From Fimbriimonadaceae bacterium (GTDB lineage Bacteria > Armatimonadota > Fimbriimonadia > Fimbriimonadales > Fimbriimonadaceae): a stretch of 9,457 bases of DNA. The notes beneath the pieces are model-generated. The model searched no databases and was not told the DNA's origin. It saw only the letters and a program-made list of their open reading frames with translations. The stretch lies in NCBI GenBank assembly GCA_019694835.1, contig JAIBBE010000041.1, forward strand, positions 1-9,457. The letters are read 5' to 3'. Positions 1-6,555 of the stretch are shown here, piece by piece (the first letter of the stretch is position 1; every line of letters starts with the position of its first letter). Made by a program: the position numbers and the translations under genes.

Positions 1-191
1 CCCTGCACATGATCGCGATCAGCCGCTGGCGGATCGACCCCACCACCAAGGCCTACGTCGCCCGCAAGAAAACCGAAGGACACTCCAACCCCGAAATCCT
101 GCGCCTACTCAAACGCTACATCGCCCCCCAGGTCTACTACCTCCTGCGCAACCAACAACGCACAGTGAACCAAGGCACCCTCGCCGCTTGA
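1..191 (+). pseudogene. IS110-family transposase, C-terminal fragment (5' end outside window)
   Basis: The reading frame is open at the window edge (LHM precedes the first internal Met) and ends with TGA at 189-191. About 62 residues are visible, carrying the typical C-terminal tail of IS110 transposases: a start like MIAISRWRIDP, then TKAYVARKKTEG, then a helix like EILRLLKRYIAPQVYYLL. The same motif order closes the intact IS110 transposase at 531-1607 (TKAYVARRTAEG, then EIIRCLKRLLAREL), but the sequences are clearly diverged, so this is a different IS110 copy. The DEDD catalytic domain would lie upstream of the window, so I cannot tell whether the gene is whole. The DNA after the stop (GCTTGACA at 186-193) matches the other copy for eight bases. 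The AGGAGCATC expected next is missing, and IS3-derived sequence follows, so the right end of this copy is probably lost. Confidence 0.85.
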
Positions 192-333
192 CAAACAGAA
201 GGGCGTCGCCAGGTCCCAGTACGTCAGTTTTGCCTTCACCCAGCGGCTCATCGACGAGGGCATCGACACGTGGGTCGGATCCGTGGGCGACGCATACTAT
301 TGTGAGACTGTCAATTGCCTCCGGGCGGCCTGA
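190..333 (+). pseudogene. IS3-family OrfB remnant, end of the integrase catalytic domain
   Basis: In the frame ending at TGA 331-333 this reads SQYVSFAFTQRLIDEGIDTW, then VGSVGDAYY, then CETVNCL. This matches the block in IS3 OrfB proteins around SQYTS...GSVGDAYDNALAE. There is no start codon and nothing of the DDE domain before SQY. After GDAY the usual DNALAE is shortened to about YCE before a recognisable TVN-L, which points to a small internal deletion around 298-306 near the third catalytic acidic residue. It is therefore a dead fragment. It sits between the end of one IS110 gene and the leader of another, so this is a site of repeated IS insertion. The family call rests on motif recognition and is fairly secure. 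The exact borders are not. Confidence 0.7.
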
Positions 334-530
334 CTCTTGCTTACGACTGACCCCGCAGTCTGGGTGTCTTGGCTGTTGATCTGTCGTCTGCCCAGTGGTG
401 CACCACAACTGGTGCTGGCCGGGCGGGCGTGACGTCATGGGAACCTGATCGCAACAGTCTCGTCACAGTCCCGTCCACCTGACCGGCCGGCGTCACTCGC
501 CCGGTCCCTGGGTGGTTGGAGCAAGTACTC
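334..530 (+). ncRNA. Candidate IS110 bridge RNA / structured left-end leader
   Basis: This 197-bp stretch holds no convincing gene. It shows two clear hairpins: GCACCA (400-405) with TGGTGC (410-415) around a CAAC loop, and a two-part stem of CCACC (475-479) with GGTGG (511-515) enclosing GACCGG (481-486) with CCGGTC (501-506) around a 14-nt loop. In characterised IS110 elements such as IS621, the region between the left end and the recombinase gene is transcribed into a bridge RNA whose internal loops pair with target and donor DNA. Position, length and hairpins fit that role. I could not assign the two guide loops, because the element's left end and its pre-insertion target are unknown. Confidence applies to the role, not to the hairpins, which are directly visible. 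Confidence 0.45.
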
Positions 531-1607
531 ATGAGCATGCGGCAGGCCCCTTCACACCGTCGAGTCATCGTTGGGGTCGACACCCACAAGTACGTCCACG
601 TTGCGGTCGCCATTGACGCCCTCGGCACCATCTTGGACAGCCGGTCGTTCGCCGCGGATTCCAGCGGTTACACCCAGCTAATCGACTGGGCTGTCGGGTT
701 CGGTGGCCAGGTCACCTTCGGTATCGAGGGCACTGGCTCTTACGGAGCCGGCCTGGCCAGCGCGGTCCGTCGTCGCGATATCGGCGCCATCGAGGTCGTT
801 CGCACCGACCGGCGCGACCGACGGCTGCGCGGCAAGTCCGACACCATCGATGCCGAAAACGCCGCACGCGCAATCCTGGTCGGACAAGCCACAGCCGTGC
901 CGAAGGCCCACGACGGACTGGTCGAGATGATCCGACCAGTCAAGGTAGCCAAGGGCATCGCGGTCAAGGCACGCACCGCGGCCATGATCAGCCTCGAGCA
1001 GGTCATCGTCAACGCCCCGCCCGAGCTACTCGAAGAACTCCAGTCGCTGACCAAGATGGCGCTGATCAACAAGTGCGCTGGCATACGACAAGGCCAGGCC
1101 ACCACCCTGACCGCGTCGACCAAGCACACCCTTCGAGCGATTGCTCGGCGCTGGCAGCAACTCAACACGGAGATCCTCGACCACGAGAAGGTTCTGGCCC
1201 AACTCACCGCCCAAGCCGCACCACAGCTGTCGGAGGCATTCGCTGTCGGCCCCGACACCGCAGCAGAGATGCTCATCGTCGCCGGGGACAACCCCGATCG
1301 AGTCAGATCAGAGGCGGCCTTCGCCAAACTCTGCGGCGAGGCCCCCATCCCAGCATCCTCAGGCATGACCAGCCATCACCGGCTCAACCGAGGCAGCCAT
1401 CGTCAGGCCAACGCCGCGCTCTACAGAGTCGTCATCGTCCGCATGCAGCACCACGAACCCACAAAGGCCTACGTGGCCCGACGCACTGCTGAGGGCAAGA
1501 CCAAGTCCGAGATCATCCGCTGCCTCAAGCGGCTCTTGGCGCGAGAGCTGTGGGCCGCGATGCGACCGCTTCGTAACGCCGGCCGGGCGCTGCCGGAGGC
1601 CGCTTGA
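531..1607 (+). CDS. IS110-family transposase (DEDD/serine recombinase, bridge-RNA guided family)
   Basis: A 358-residue protein of normal family length. The ATG at 531 is chosen because GGAG at 518-521 lies nine bases ahead; a TTG at 516 would be too close to it. The N-terminal RuvC-like domain shows the four acidic positions: D17 in VGVDTHK, E66 in FGIEGTGSYG, and D104 and D107 in KSDTIDAENA. A helical middle follows. The C-terminal Tnp domain (residues about 236-345) has GPDTAAEML and PASSGMTSHHRLNRGSHRQAN, where the serine pair 276-277 holds the expected catalytic serine. All key residues are present, so the enzyme looks functional. In this family the recombinase forms tetramers with a bridge RNA and joins donor and target DNA through the serine. 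Its stop codon lies 17 bases before the predicted right end, which is normal. Confidence 0.93.
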   Translation: MSMRQAPSHRRVIVGVDTHKYVHVAVAIDALGTILDSRSFAADSSGYTQLIDWAVGFGGQVTFGIEGTGSYGAGLASAVRRRDIGAIEVVRTDRRDRRLRGKSDTIDAENAARAILVGQATAVPKAHDGLVEMIRPVKVAKGIAVKARTAAMISLEQVIVNAPPELLEELQSLTKMALINKCAGIRQGQATTLTASTKHTLRAIARRWQQLNTEILDHEKVLAQLTAQAAPQLSEAFAVGPDTAAEMLIVAGDNPDRVRSEAAFAKLCGEAPIPASSGMTSHHRLNRGSHRQANAALYRVVIVRMQHHEPTKAYVARRTAEGKTKSEIIRCLKRLLARELWAAMRPLRNAGRALPEAA

Positions 1608-1624
1608 CAGATATAGGAGCATCT
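1602..1624 (+). repeat. IS110 right-end sequence (GCTTGACA ... ATAGGAGCATC)
   Basis: GCTTGACA at 1602-1609 includes the transposase stop codon and is followed by ATAGGAGCATC at 1613-1623. The same two blocks, on the opposite strand and with a one-base different spacing, recur at 6858-6880. The sequence changes abruptly to an IS30-type gene at about 1625, which fixes the end of the element to within a few bases. Confidence 0.65.
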
Positions 1625-1696
1625 GTGACCCCGGTCGAGCAGTTTCTCGATCTCGATCCGTTCGGCCAACGACACATGCTTGTAATGTCTGGACAT
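1625..1696 (-). pseudogene. IS30-type transposase N-terminal fragment, cut by the IS110 element
   Basis: Read on the minus strand from ATG at 1696, this gives MSRHYKHVSLAERIEIEKLL then DRGH. That is the characteristic start of IS30-family transposases, where a helix-turn-helix with SLxERxxIExLLxxGxS precedes the DDE domain. After GH the reading runs into the IS110 right end (reverse complement of AGGAGCATC), so the gene is truncated after about 24 codons. The missing part is not found on the other side of the IS110 element, so the locus has also suffered a deletion or rearrangement. A weak ribosome site (GGAG, about 11 bases before the ATG) lies just inside the inverted repeat described separately. 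Confidence 0.65.
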
Positions 1697-1697
1697 A

Positions 1698-1767
1698 GGA
1701 AGCGCAGCTCCTTCTTCATCGGCGTGAACTCAACATTCACACCGTAAAGACCGGCGGCTGCGCTTCC
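1698..1767. repeat. Perfect 11-bp inverted repeat ahead of the IS30 fragment
   Basis: GGAAGCGCAGC at 1698-1708 is the exact reverse complement of GCTGCGCTTCC at 1757-1767, with 48 bases between. It ends one base before the start codon of the IS30-type fragment. In RNA entering from outside it would fold across the ribosome-binding region. Some insertion sequences use such a structure to stop read-in translation of the transposase, but that role is only inferred here. Confidence 0.5.
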
Positions 1768-1794
1768 GCGCATCCAACGGGCTAAGTGTTGCAC

Positions 1795-1846
1795 TTCAGA
1801 TCTGAACTCGGGGATGGTCTTCTGAACCGTGAATTTGCTCTAAACT
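1795..1846 (+). promoter_or_regulatory. Leaderless promoter of the 1854 gene with repeated TCTGAAC sites
   Basis: A TANNNT-type -10 element, TAAACT, lies at 1841-1846 and ends seven bases before the GTG start at 1854. This is the spacing expected when transcription starts at, or next to, the start codon, as is common in actinobacteria. No purine-rich ribosome site is present, which agrees. Upstream lie a perfect palindrome TTCAGATCTGAA (1795-1806) and a direct repeat of TCTGAAC at 1801-1807 and 1821-1827, 20 bases apart, or about two helical turns. The second copy overlaps the -35 position. This could be a regulator-binding site, although the palindrome may instead belong to the end of the broken IS30 element. 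Confidence 0.45.
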
Positions 1847-1853
1847 TAGACTT

Positions 1854-3104
1854 GTGGATTCCATTTCCGCCGTAGCCTCGCGATCGTGCTTTGTAGCGCT
1901 GCCCTTCGATAATCGCTTTCGAAACGTCTGGGACTTGGCTCTTGAGGCCAGTGTGGTTGCCTGTGGACTCGTGCCCACAAGGGGCGACACTCAACGAGGC
2001 GAGATAGCCACGATCATGCGCGACGTGACCGGACTAATCTTTGAGGCGGACCTAGTCATCGCAGATATTACCGGGGGAAATCCCAGCGTGATGTACGAGC
2101 TGGGGTTGGCCCACGCAGCCAAGAAACGCGTGATCATCATTGCGGATGAGAAGACCGAAATCCCATACGACATCCAACACATCCGAGTGCTGATCTATCA
2201 ACGTCAGAACCTTCGGTTACTTCGCGAGAACCTCGAGCGAGCGATTCTCCAGGCAATCTCGCTGGCTGACTCCGCACCTGAAGATCACTTCCCCGAGTTG
2301 AACGTCCTGACCAGCGAACTTGCTCGCGAGTTCGAGTACATGCGCAACAACATGCGTACCGTAGAGGTCACGGTGGATCCCCCAGATGCCTACATCTTTT
2401 TCAACGACCGATTGCTGGGCCCCTCACCCCAGACGATCCGGATAAATCCTCTGGCTCCCCGCAACACGGTGTCGGCCGCAGTCGAGGGCTTCTTGGAACA
2501 TCATCAGGACATATCTCCGGAGGAGCTTGAAGCTGGCAGCGTAGGCATCGCTTTGGATCGCCTACCCGGCACGGACATCAATAAGAGGCTGGCGGGGTGG
2601 CTTCGGATGCGTCGACGCGACCCCGAGAATCCCGTCTTGATGCGGGCAATCTCGCAATACCTCCTGCGCAGCGACCCCGCTGAAGGTCTGGAGGAGTGCA
2701 AAGAGCTCCTCCGCATCGCACCGGACTGGTACTTGGCACACAATCAGATGGGGTTCGCACTCAGACGCGACCCTCGTTTCTCTGAACCCTATTACCGACT
2801 GGCCATCGCCCTATGCCCTGACTCCCATGTGGGTTACTTCAACTTGGCTTGCTCATTCATTCGGGCAGGACGTTTCGCTGAAGCGCTCGATGAGTTGCGA
2901 CGGTTCAGAGACGATCCGGCTCTGGGTCGACGGTTGGCATTCTTCCGGGTCAGCACCGACATCCGGACCGACTCACTGATTGCTCAACTCGCGGGTCAGC
3001 CCGAGTTGAGCAAGGAGGTCCACGCCATCGCCGACGGAATCGTGGCTCTCGGTGATGAACTTCACCGCCCTCCGTCAGCCATGGGCTTCTCGGGTATCGC
3101 TTAG
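1854..3104 (+). CDS. Nucleoside deoxyribosyltransferase/TIR-like domain protein with PEGA-like and TPR-like regions
   Basis: A 416-residue soluble protein with no signal peptide or membrane segment. Residues about 10-135 form a Rossmann-type domain of the nucleoside 2-deoxyribosyltransferase/TIR-like class: FVALPFD at 13-19, then ADLVIADITGGNPSVMYELG at 65-84. E82 in YELG sits where deoxyribosyltransferases carry their nucleophilic glutamate. Residues about 168-236 resemble a PEGA beta domain (VTVDPPDAYIFFNDRLLGPSP). Residues about 243-355 are paired helices of TPR type (AHNQMGFAL, YYRLAIALCPDSHVGYFNLA, GRFAEALDELRRF), usually protein-binding. GTG at 1854 is the only reasonable start, because a stop lies at 1830-1832 in frame and no other start codon precedes the domain. 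The gene converges on the TIR-DeoR operon. The domain order suggests a nucleotide-processing or signalling effector with a sensing tail. The substrate is unknown. Confidence 0.8.
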   Translation: MDSISAVASRSCFVALPFDNRFRNVWDLALEASVVACGLVPTRGDTQRGEIATIMRDVTGLIFEADLVIADITGGNPSVMYELGLAHAAKKRVIIIADEKTEIPYDIQHIRVLIYQRQNLRLLRENLERAILQAISLADSAPEDHFPELNVLTSELAREFEYMRNNMRTVEVTVDPPDAYIFFNDRLLGPSPQTIRINPLAPRNTVSAAVEGFLEHHQDISPEELEAGSVGIALDRLPGTDINKRLAGWLRMRRRDPENPVLMRAISQYLLRSDPAEGLEECKELLRIAPDWYLAHNQMGFALRRDPRFSEPYYRLAIALCPDSHVGYFNLACSFIRAGRFAEALDELRRFRDDPALGRRLAFFRVSTDIRTDSLIAQLAGQPELSKEVHAIADGIVALGDELHRPPSAMGFSGIA

Positions 3105-3226
3105 CTGCGAGCGCTTCTCCGGACGGCCCTTCGCATTTGATTGACGGCATTGCGCCTCGACCTTCTCATCGAAGTTCATCACCGCGCCGTCTGGAACGAA
3201 GGATCTGCGAACCTGTCTGGACTCGC

Positions 3227-4207
3227 TCAGAAGTCCGAGCTCCAGCTCGGACTCGAGGTCATTGGTTCCACGGTTACGTCTTGAAGACGCTTTCGTGCCG
3301 CCAGTGCAAGGTTCACCAGTTCCGCGCCAGACACGTGCGCGGCAGCTGTGGCGACCCCGAACCGTAAACCGTCGATGCGGCACTCTTCTAGTCCGTCTCG
3401 AACTGCAGCAAGGCAATAACCGGCCAACAAAGCGTCCCCGGCTCCAACAAACACGCGCGGCCGCTCGACGATGCAAGAGATCCTCACGGGATTTCCTCGG
3501 TCGAGAGCCACCAGCCCCTGCCCCCCCAAAGTAACCATCGGCCGCTGCACCCCCAAATCTTCTAGCGCAAGGACCCCTGCAATTCCGCGCTCGAGTGGCG
3601 TCATGGAAGGGCGTACAGATGGAAGGGTGAGAACCTCATCTTCGTTTGGCTTGACCATTATCAGACCAGGCATAGTTAAGAGTTGCATCAAAGGCACCCC
3701 TTGTACGTCAGCCAAAATAGCTGCGCCCGAGTCTCGAAGTGCTGCCGCAGCCTGCGCCCAGATGTCTGACCTGACCCCATCAGGAACCGCGCCATTGAAA
3801 GTGACAAGGTCACCGGGTTCCACGTCTCGGAGCAGCTTCTCGACGAGTCGTTCGGCCGGTCGACTATCGCCGACAGCCAGACGTGGGCCAACCATGTGAA
3901 CCGCCGGTTTTTGGGAAGACGTGCTAATAGTTAGATTGTTCCTGATGCCCCCTGGAACAGACTCAAGTACGGTGACGACCCCACTTTCCGCAGCCAGCTT
4001 TCGGAAACGACCAGTATCGTCCTCTCCAACGAGGGAGTATGCGACCGCAGGACACTCGAGATAATGCAGGAATCTAGCAACGTTCAGCCCCTTGCCTGCC
4101 GCAAGAATTCGCCAGGACACCACACGACCAGTGTCCAGTTCCTCTGGAGAATCGGTCACAACGACGTGGTCGAACCCTGGGCTCAAAGTCACGGTTCTTA
4201 CGGTCAC
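3227..4207 (-). CDS. PfkB-family kinase, 1-phosphofructokinase/tagatose-6-phosphate kinase type (FruK/LacC-like)
   Basis: A 326-residue cytoplasmic sugar kinase. It opens with TVTLSPGFDHVV, the counterpart of the TLNPAxD start of FruK and LacC enzymes, although N is replaced by S and A by G. It has the substrate-site motif AAGKGLNVAR (36-45), KPNEDE (186-191), and the ATP/anion-hole motif VGAGDALLAGY (254-264) with catalytic D258. Enzymes of this branch add a second phosphate to an already phosphorylated sugar. The altered TLSPG start warns that the substrate may differ from fructose-1-phosphate. GTG at 4207 is preceded by GAGG seven bases upstream and overlaps the stop of the TIR-DeoR gene as GTGA, so translation is coupled. 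It is the last gene of the operon. No PTS or transport gene is near, which argues against ordinary fructose uptake. Confidence 0.87.
   Translation of the reverse strand: MTVRTVTLSPGFDHVVVTDSPEELDTGRVVSWRILAAGKGLNVARFLHYLECPAVAYSLVGEDDTGRFRKLAAESGVVTVLESVPGGIRNNLTISTSSQKPAVHMVGPRLAVGDSRPAERLVEKLLRDVEPGDLVTFNGAVPDGVRSDIWAQAAAALRDSGAAILADVQGVPLMQLLTMPGLIMVKPNEDEVLTLPSVRPSMTPLERGIAGVLALEDLGVQRPMVTLGGQGLVALDRGNPVRISCIVERPRVFVGAGDALLAGYCLAAVRDGLEECRIDGLRFGVATAAAHVSGAELVNLALAARKRLQDVTVEPMTSSPSWSSDF
3232..3253. terminator. Hairpin between convergent genes, possible bidirectional terminator
   Basis: AGTCCGAGCT (3232-3241) and AGCTCGGACT (3244-3253) form a perfect 10-bp inverted repeat with a two-base centre, so the physical loop would be about four to six bases. 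It covers the last codons of the minus-strand kinase gene and lies about 130 bases past the end of the plus-strand gene, the right place to separate convergent transcripts. No T-tract follows on either strand, so intrinsic termination is uncertain. Apart from this, the 122-bp gap 3105-3226 shows no gene. Confidence 0.4.
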
Positions 4208-5601
4208 TCTCGCACCTCAACGATCTTTCCTGAGAGCACTAGGTCCTCAAGTTCGATCAGATCGTCCGACGTTAAGACATTCGTAAGTAGCGTGAAGTCA
4301 CTTTGCCAGTCAACGATCTGAACCGGAAGCGAGATACCCGCCTTCGAACTGTCGGCAACTACGAAAGCAATCGCTGCTTGCTCAATCACAAACTGTTTGA
4401 AACCAAGCTCATCATCCGATCCCATCGTTATCCCGGACTGAAGACCGAAGCCATTGCCTCCTACAAACCCCAGATCGATCGGCGTCCCTGCCGCGCGTAG
4501 TTCTTCGCGCAACTCCTCGGATTCTCGGCCGACGTGATCCCCCCAGGTAGTTGCGTGAGTATTCGGCCGCACGATACCTCCGACCAGATGCAGTGCAACC
4601 AAGGACGACTCGTCCGTCCAACCCTCCGAGGACATGTACTGACTTACGACAGTCGCGCTGGTCAACGAATTCGTGACGATTGTAATGTTCTCGATGTCAC
4701 CAGAGTCCACGGCAGCAAGAATGTGTTCGACAATGGGAAGGGTGGTTGAGCCACCGTCGACGGCCACCGTCATTCCCGTTCCCACCAAGCGTGCGGCATG
4801 TCGCGCTATCAATCCCTTCGCGACGCGGTTGCGCTCACGTTTGACCGCGATATTCTCCTCGATAACAAAAAGTCCCTGCGGAGACTCACTCAATCCAGGG
4901 GCACAGCCCTTACTACGCGCATCGTTGAGTAACGTCTCGAATTGACGTGGGGATAACCCTTCGAAGATTCCCGGCGAGACCTTCGTTAGGAGTCCCAATA
5001 GCTCACGCCGCGGAATTGGCCGAGCCGGATCTGCTTGCTGGCAGATGAAATCAAGTACCGCAACGCCAAATGTGCTCAACATCCTCCGCTGAGTGTCCGC
5101 AAACGCGGCAAGTCCGACATCAGTTTGGGTGTGATCTTCTGTACCAATGTCGGCCCGTGATAGTCGATCCACGACCGGCGGCATCAACTGAGATTTGACA
5201 CCCGACTCCAAGACGTGACGCAAGATGTCAGCTGGCTGATGAAGAAGCCGCTCTCTGGGAGCCTCAACCCATTGCAACACACTCGCGAAGTAGGAAAGCC
5301 CATCAGAGAGTTCCAGAGGATCGACTCGCAGGACGAACAACGGTTTTCCATCAGAAGACAATCGTTCGACTTCCCTCAGGACGCTGGGAGAAACATTCGC
5401 ATGCTCGCTCAAGACGAGAAGGCCGATATCGCAATCCCGGATAGCCCCAATGATCGCGTCGGGATATCGCATCCCTGCTGGCACGTCTCGCGGCGCGATC
5501 CAGACCCGACGCCCCTGAGACTCCAAGTAGGTTTGAACGACATCAGCGATGTCCCGGTCTCGGGCAGAATGTGAAATGAAAATGCAACCCGTGTGCATCA
5601 C
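4204..5601 (-). CDS. TIR domain fused to a DeoR-type sugar-sensing domain
   Basis: A 465-residue protein with an unusual fusion. Residues about 5-115 are a bacterial TIR domain: CIFISHSARDRDIAD, VWIAPRDVPAGMRYPDAI, LLVLSEHANVSPSVLREVE, and FVLRVD. In the SxxxxxE helix, E77 fits the catalytic glutamate of NAD+-cleaving TIRs. Residues about 170-250 resemble a degenerate winged helix. Residues about 255-440 are the DeoR C-terminal (ISOCOT-fold) effector-binding domain: AVDGGSTTL (280-288), IVTNSLTSA (308-316), LVGGIVRPNTHATTWGD, then LGFVGGNGF and VVADSSKAG (414-422). In DeoR regulators this domain binds phosphorylated sugars. GTG 5601 gives a GTGA overlap with the kinase upstream; ATG 5598 is equally possible. 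A GTGA overlap also joins the downstream kinase. Inferred role: a TIR effector or signal enzyme gated by a sugar phosphate, or a regulator. The sequence does not decide between these. Confidence 0.87.
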   Translation of the reverse strand: MMHTGCIFISHSARDRDIADVVQTYLESQGRRVWIAPRDVPAGMRYPDAIIGAIRDCDIGLLVLSEHANVSPSVLREVERLSSDGKPLFVLRVDPLELSDGLSYFASVLQWVEAPRERLLHQPADILRHVLESGVKSQLMPPVVDRLSRADIGTEDHTQTDVGLAAFADTQRRMLSTFGVAVLDFICQQADPARPIPRRELLGLLTKVSPGIFEGLSPRQFETLLNDARSKGCAPGLSESPQGLFVIEENIAVKRERNRVAKGLIARHAARLVGTGMTVAVDGGSTTLPIVEHILAAVDSGDIENITIVTNSLTSATVVSQYMSSEGWTDESSLVALHLVGGIVRPNTHATTWGDHVGRESEELREELRAAGTPIDLGFVGGNGFGLQSGITMGSDDELGFKQFVIEQAAIAFVVADSSKAGISLPVQIVDWQSDFTLLTNVLTSDDLIELEDLVLSGKIVEVRE

Positions 5602-6554
5602 GTTGTCGATCCAATCTCCCGCAACTCGCGAACCATACTCAGAGTTGGAATGCTTGGAACGGACCCGCTACGTGTGGCTGTGAGCGCCCCTGCGGCTGCG
5701 GCGAACTCAAGTGCCTCGCTAACGGGGCTGCCATTGGCAATCCCAAGTGCGAAAGCAGCAGTAAAGGCATCTCCCGCTGCAGTCGGGTCAACCGCCCGAA
5801 CCGCAAATGGAGACACCAAGTGGACCTGATCTCCATGGTCTATTGCCGCCGCACCCTTGTCGCCAAGGGTGATCACGACTCCCAGCGAAGACCAGTGCTG
5901 CCGAATCTTCTTGGCTGCAGCAATCGCACTATCTGTATCTACAATCATCATGTCAACTAGTTGCGCCGCTTCCGTTTCGTTGGGCGTAATCCACGCAACG
6001 CGCAGCCCATACTCCCAGTCAAGCATCTCGCTCAGACTGAAAGACGCAGGTGCCGGGTTCCAAACGACTAGGACGGACTCAGAACAGGCTGCTATCGCCC
6101 AACGGATCACGTCAAGCGGAGTCTCCCCCTGAACCAGAAGAACGTCAGATCTATGAATAGCTTCGCCGCTACCGTGAACCACATCGGGAGTGACGAAGGC
6201 ACTCGCCCTAGGGACGCCGATGATTCGGTTGTTCCCATCGGGAGTGACGATGGGAATGCCCAAGTGGGTCCCTGCCCTATGAGATCCGACGTGCACCCGC
6301 CGAATGTGGTCATTGTCCAGCACTTCTAGCAAGTACGCACCAAATGGATCCTGACCCACCAACCCAATCATCTCCACGGTTCCGCCGAGGCGCGAAGCCG
6401 CCACTGCTTGACACATCCCCTTCCCCCCAGCGCTTAACTGCACAGAGTCTGCCAAAACAGTTTCGTGGGTATCCGGCACCCTTTTCAATTGAACGGAGAT
6501 GTCAAACACCAGACTGCCGAGTACAGCTACTTTTGGTCGCGTTGGCCCACTCAA
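5598..6554 (-). CDS. PfkB-family ribokinase-type sugar or nucleoside kinase
   Basis: A 318-residue cytoplasmic kinase, the normal length for ribokinase. It has KVAVLGSLVFDISVQLKRVP at the N-terminus, the sugar-binding motif SAGGKGMCQAVAASRLGG (41-58), the ribokinase-type PNETEA (191-196), and the anion-hole motif DPTAAGDAFTAAF (256-268) with catalytic D262; an AAGD form is also found in E. coli ribokinase. The reading frame extends upstream to 6620, but I place the start at TTG 6554. GTGAGG lies eight bases before it, the protein then begins like other ribokinases, and the extra 22 codons would run through a strong inverted repeat. It is the first gene of the operon. Its stop overlaps the TIR-DeoR start as GTGA. 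Likely reaction: ATP-dependent phosphorylation of a ribose-like sugar or nucleoside. No ribose transporter is present. Confidence 0.85.
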   Translation of the reverse strand: MSGPTRPKVAVLGSLVFDISVQLKRVPDTHETVLADSVQLSAGGKGMCQAVAASRLGGTVEMIGLVGQDPFGAYLLEVLDNDHIRRVHVGSHRAGTHLGIPIVTPDGNNRIIGVPRASAFVTPDVVHGSGEAIHRSDVLLVQGETPLDVIRWAIAACSESVLVVWNPAPASFSLSEMLDWEYGLRVAWITPNETEAAQLVDMMIVDTDSAIAAAKKIRQHWSSLGVVITLGDKGAAAIDHGDQVHLVSPFAVRAVDPTAAGDAFTAAFALGIANGSPVSEALEFAAAAGALTATRSGSVPSIPTLSMVRELREIGSTT

Positions 6555-6555
6555 T

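Larger units (their letters stand above)
334..1624 (+). mobile_element. IS110-family insertion sequence (borders approximate)
   Basis: The element consists of a roughly 200-bp non-coding leader, the transposase gene and a very short 3' end. The right border is placed at about 1624: ATAGGAGCATC at 1613-1623 follows the stop codon directly, and from 1625 the sequence becomes the minus-strand start of an IS30-type transposase gene. The left border is not visible as a motif. It must lie after the IS3 remnant that stops at about 321-333. As is usual in this family, I see no long terminal inverted repeats. The long leader before the gene and short tail after it fit the IS110 group, in which the guide (bridge) RNA is encoded at the left end, rather than the IS1111 group. 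Confidence 0.7.

Noticed and set aside
109..438. Minus-strand open frame across the IS3 remnant and IS110 leader
   Set aside because: It is antisense to the recognisable IS3 OrfB remnant, has no family features, and crosses an element border.
740..1366. A 208-codon open frame antisense to the IS110 transposase
   Set aside because: It is low-complexity (rich in S, R, A), mirrors a clear transposase frame and has no recognisable motif; a shadow of GC-rich coding DNA.
1525..1794. Minus-strand frame reading AGLYGVNVEFTPMKKELRF upstream of the IS30 fragment
   Set aside because: It looks protein-like for a short stretch, but it runs through the inverted repeat and into the IS110 gene antisense without any known motif.
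3105..3226. Possible small gene between the convergent genes
   Set aside because: Only short frames without ribosome sites; the stretch is better seen as a terminator spacer.
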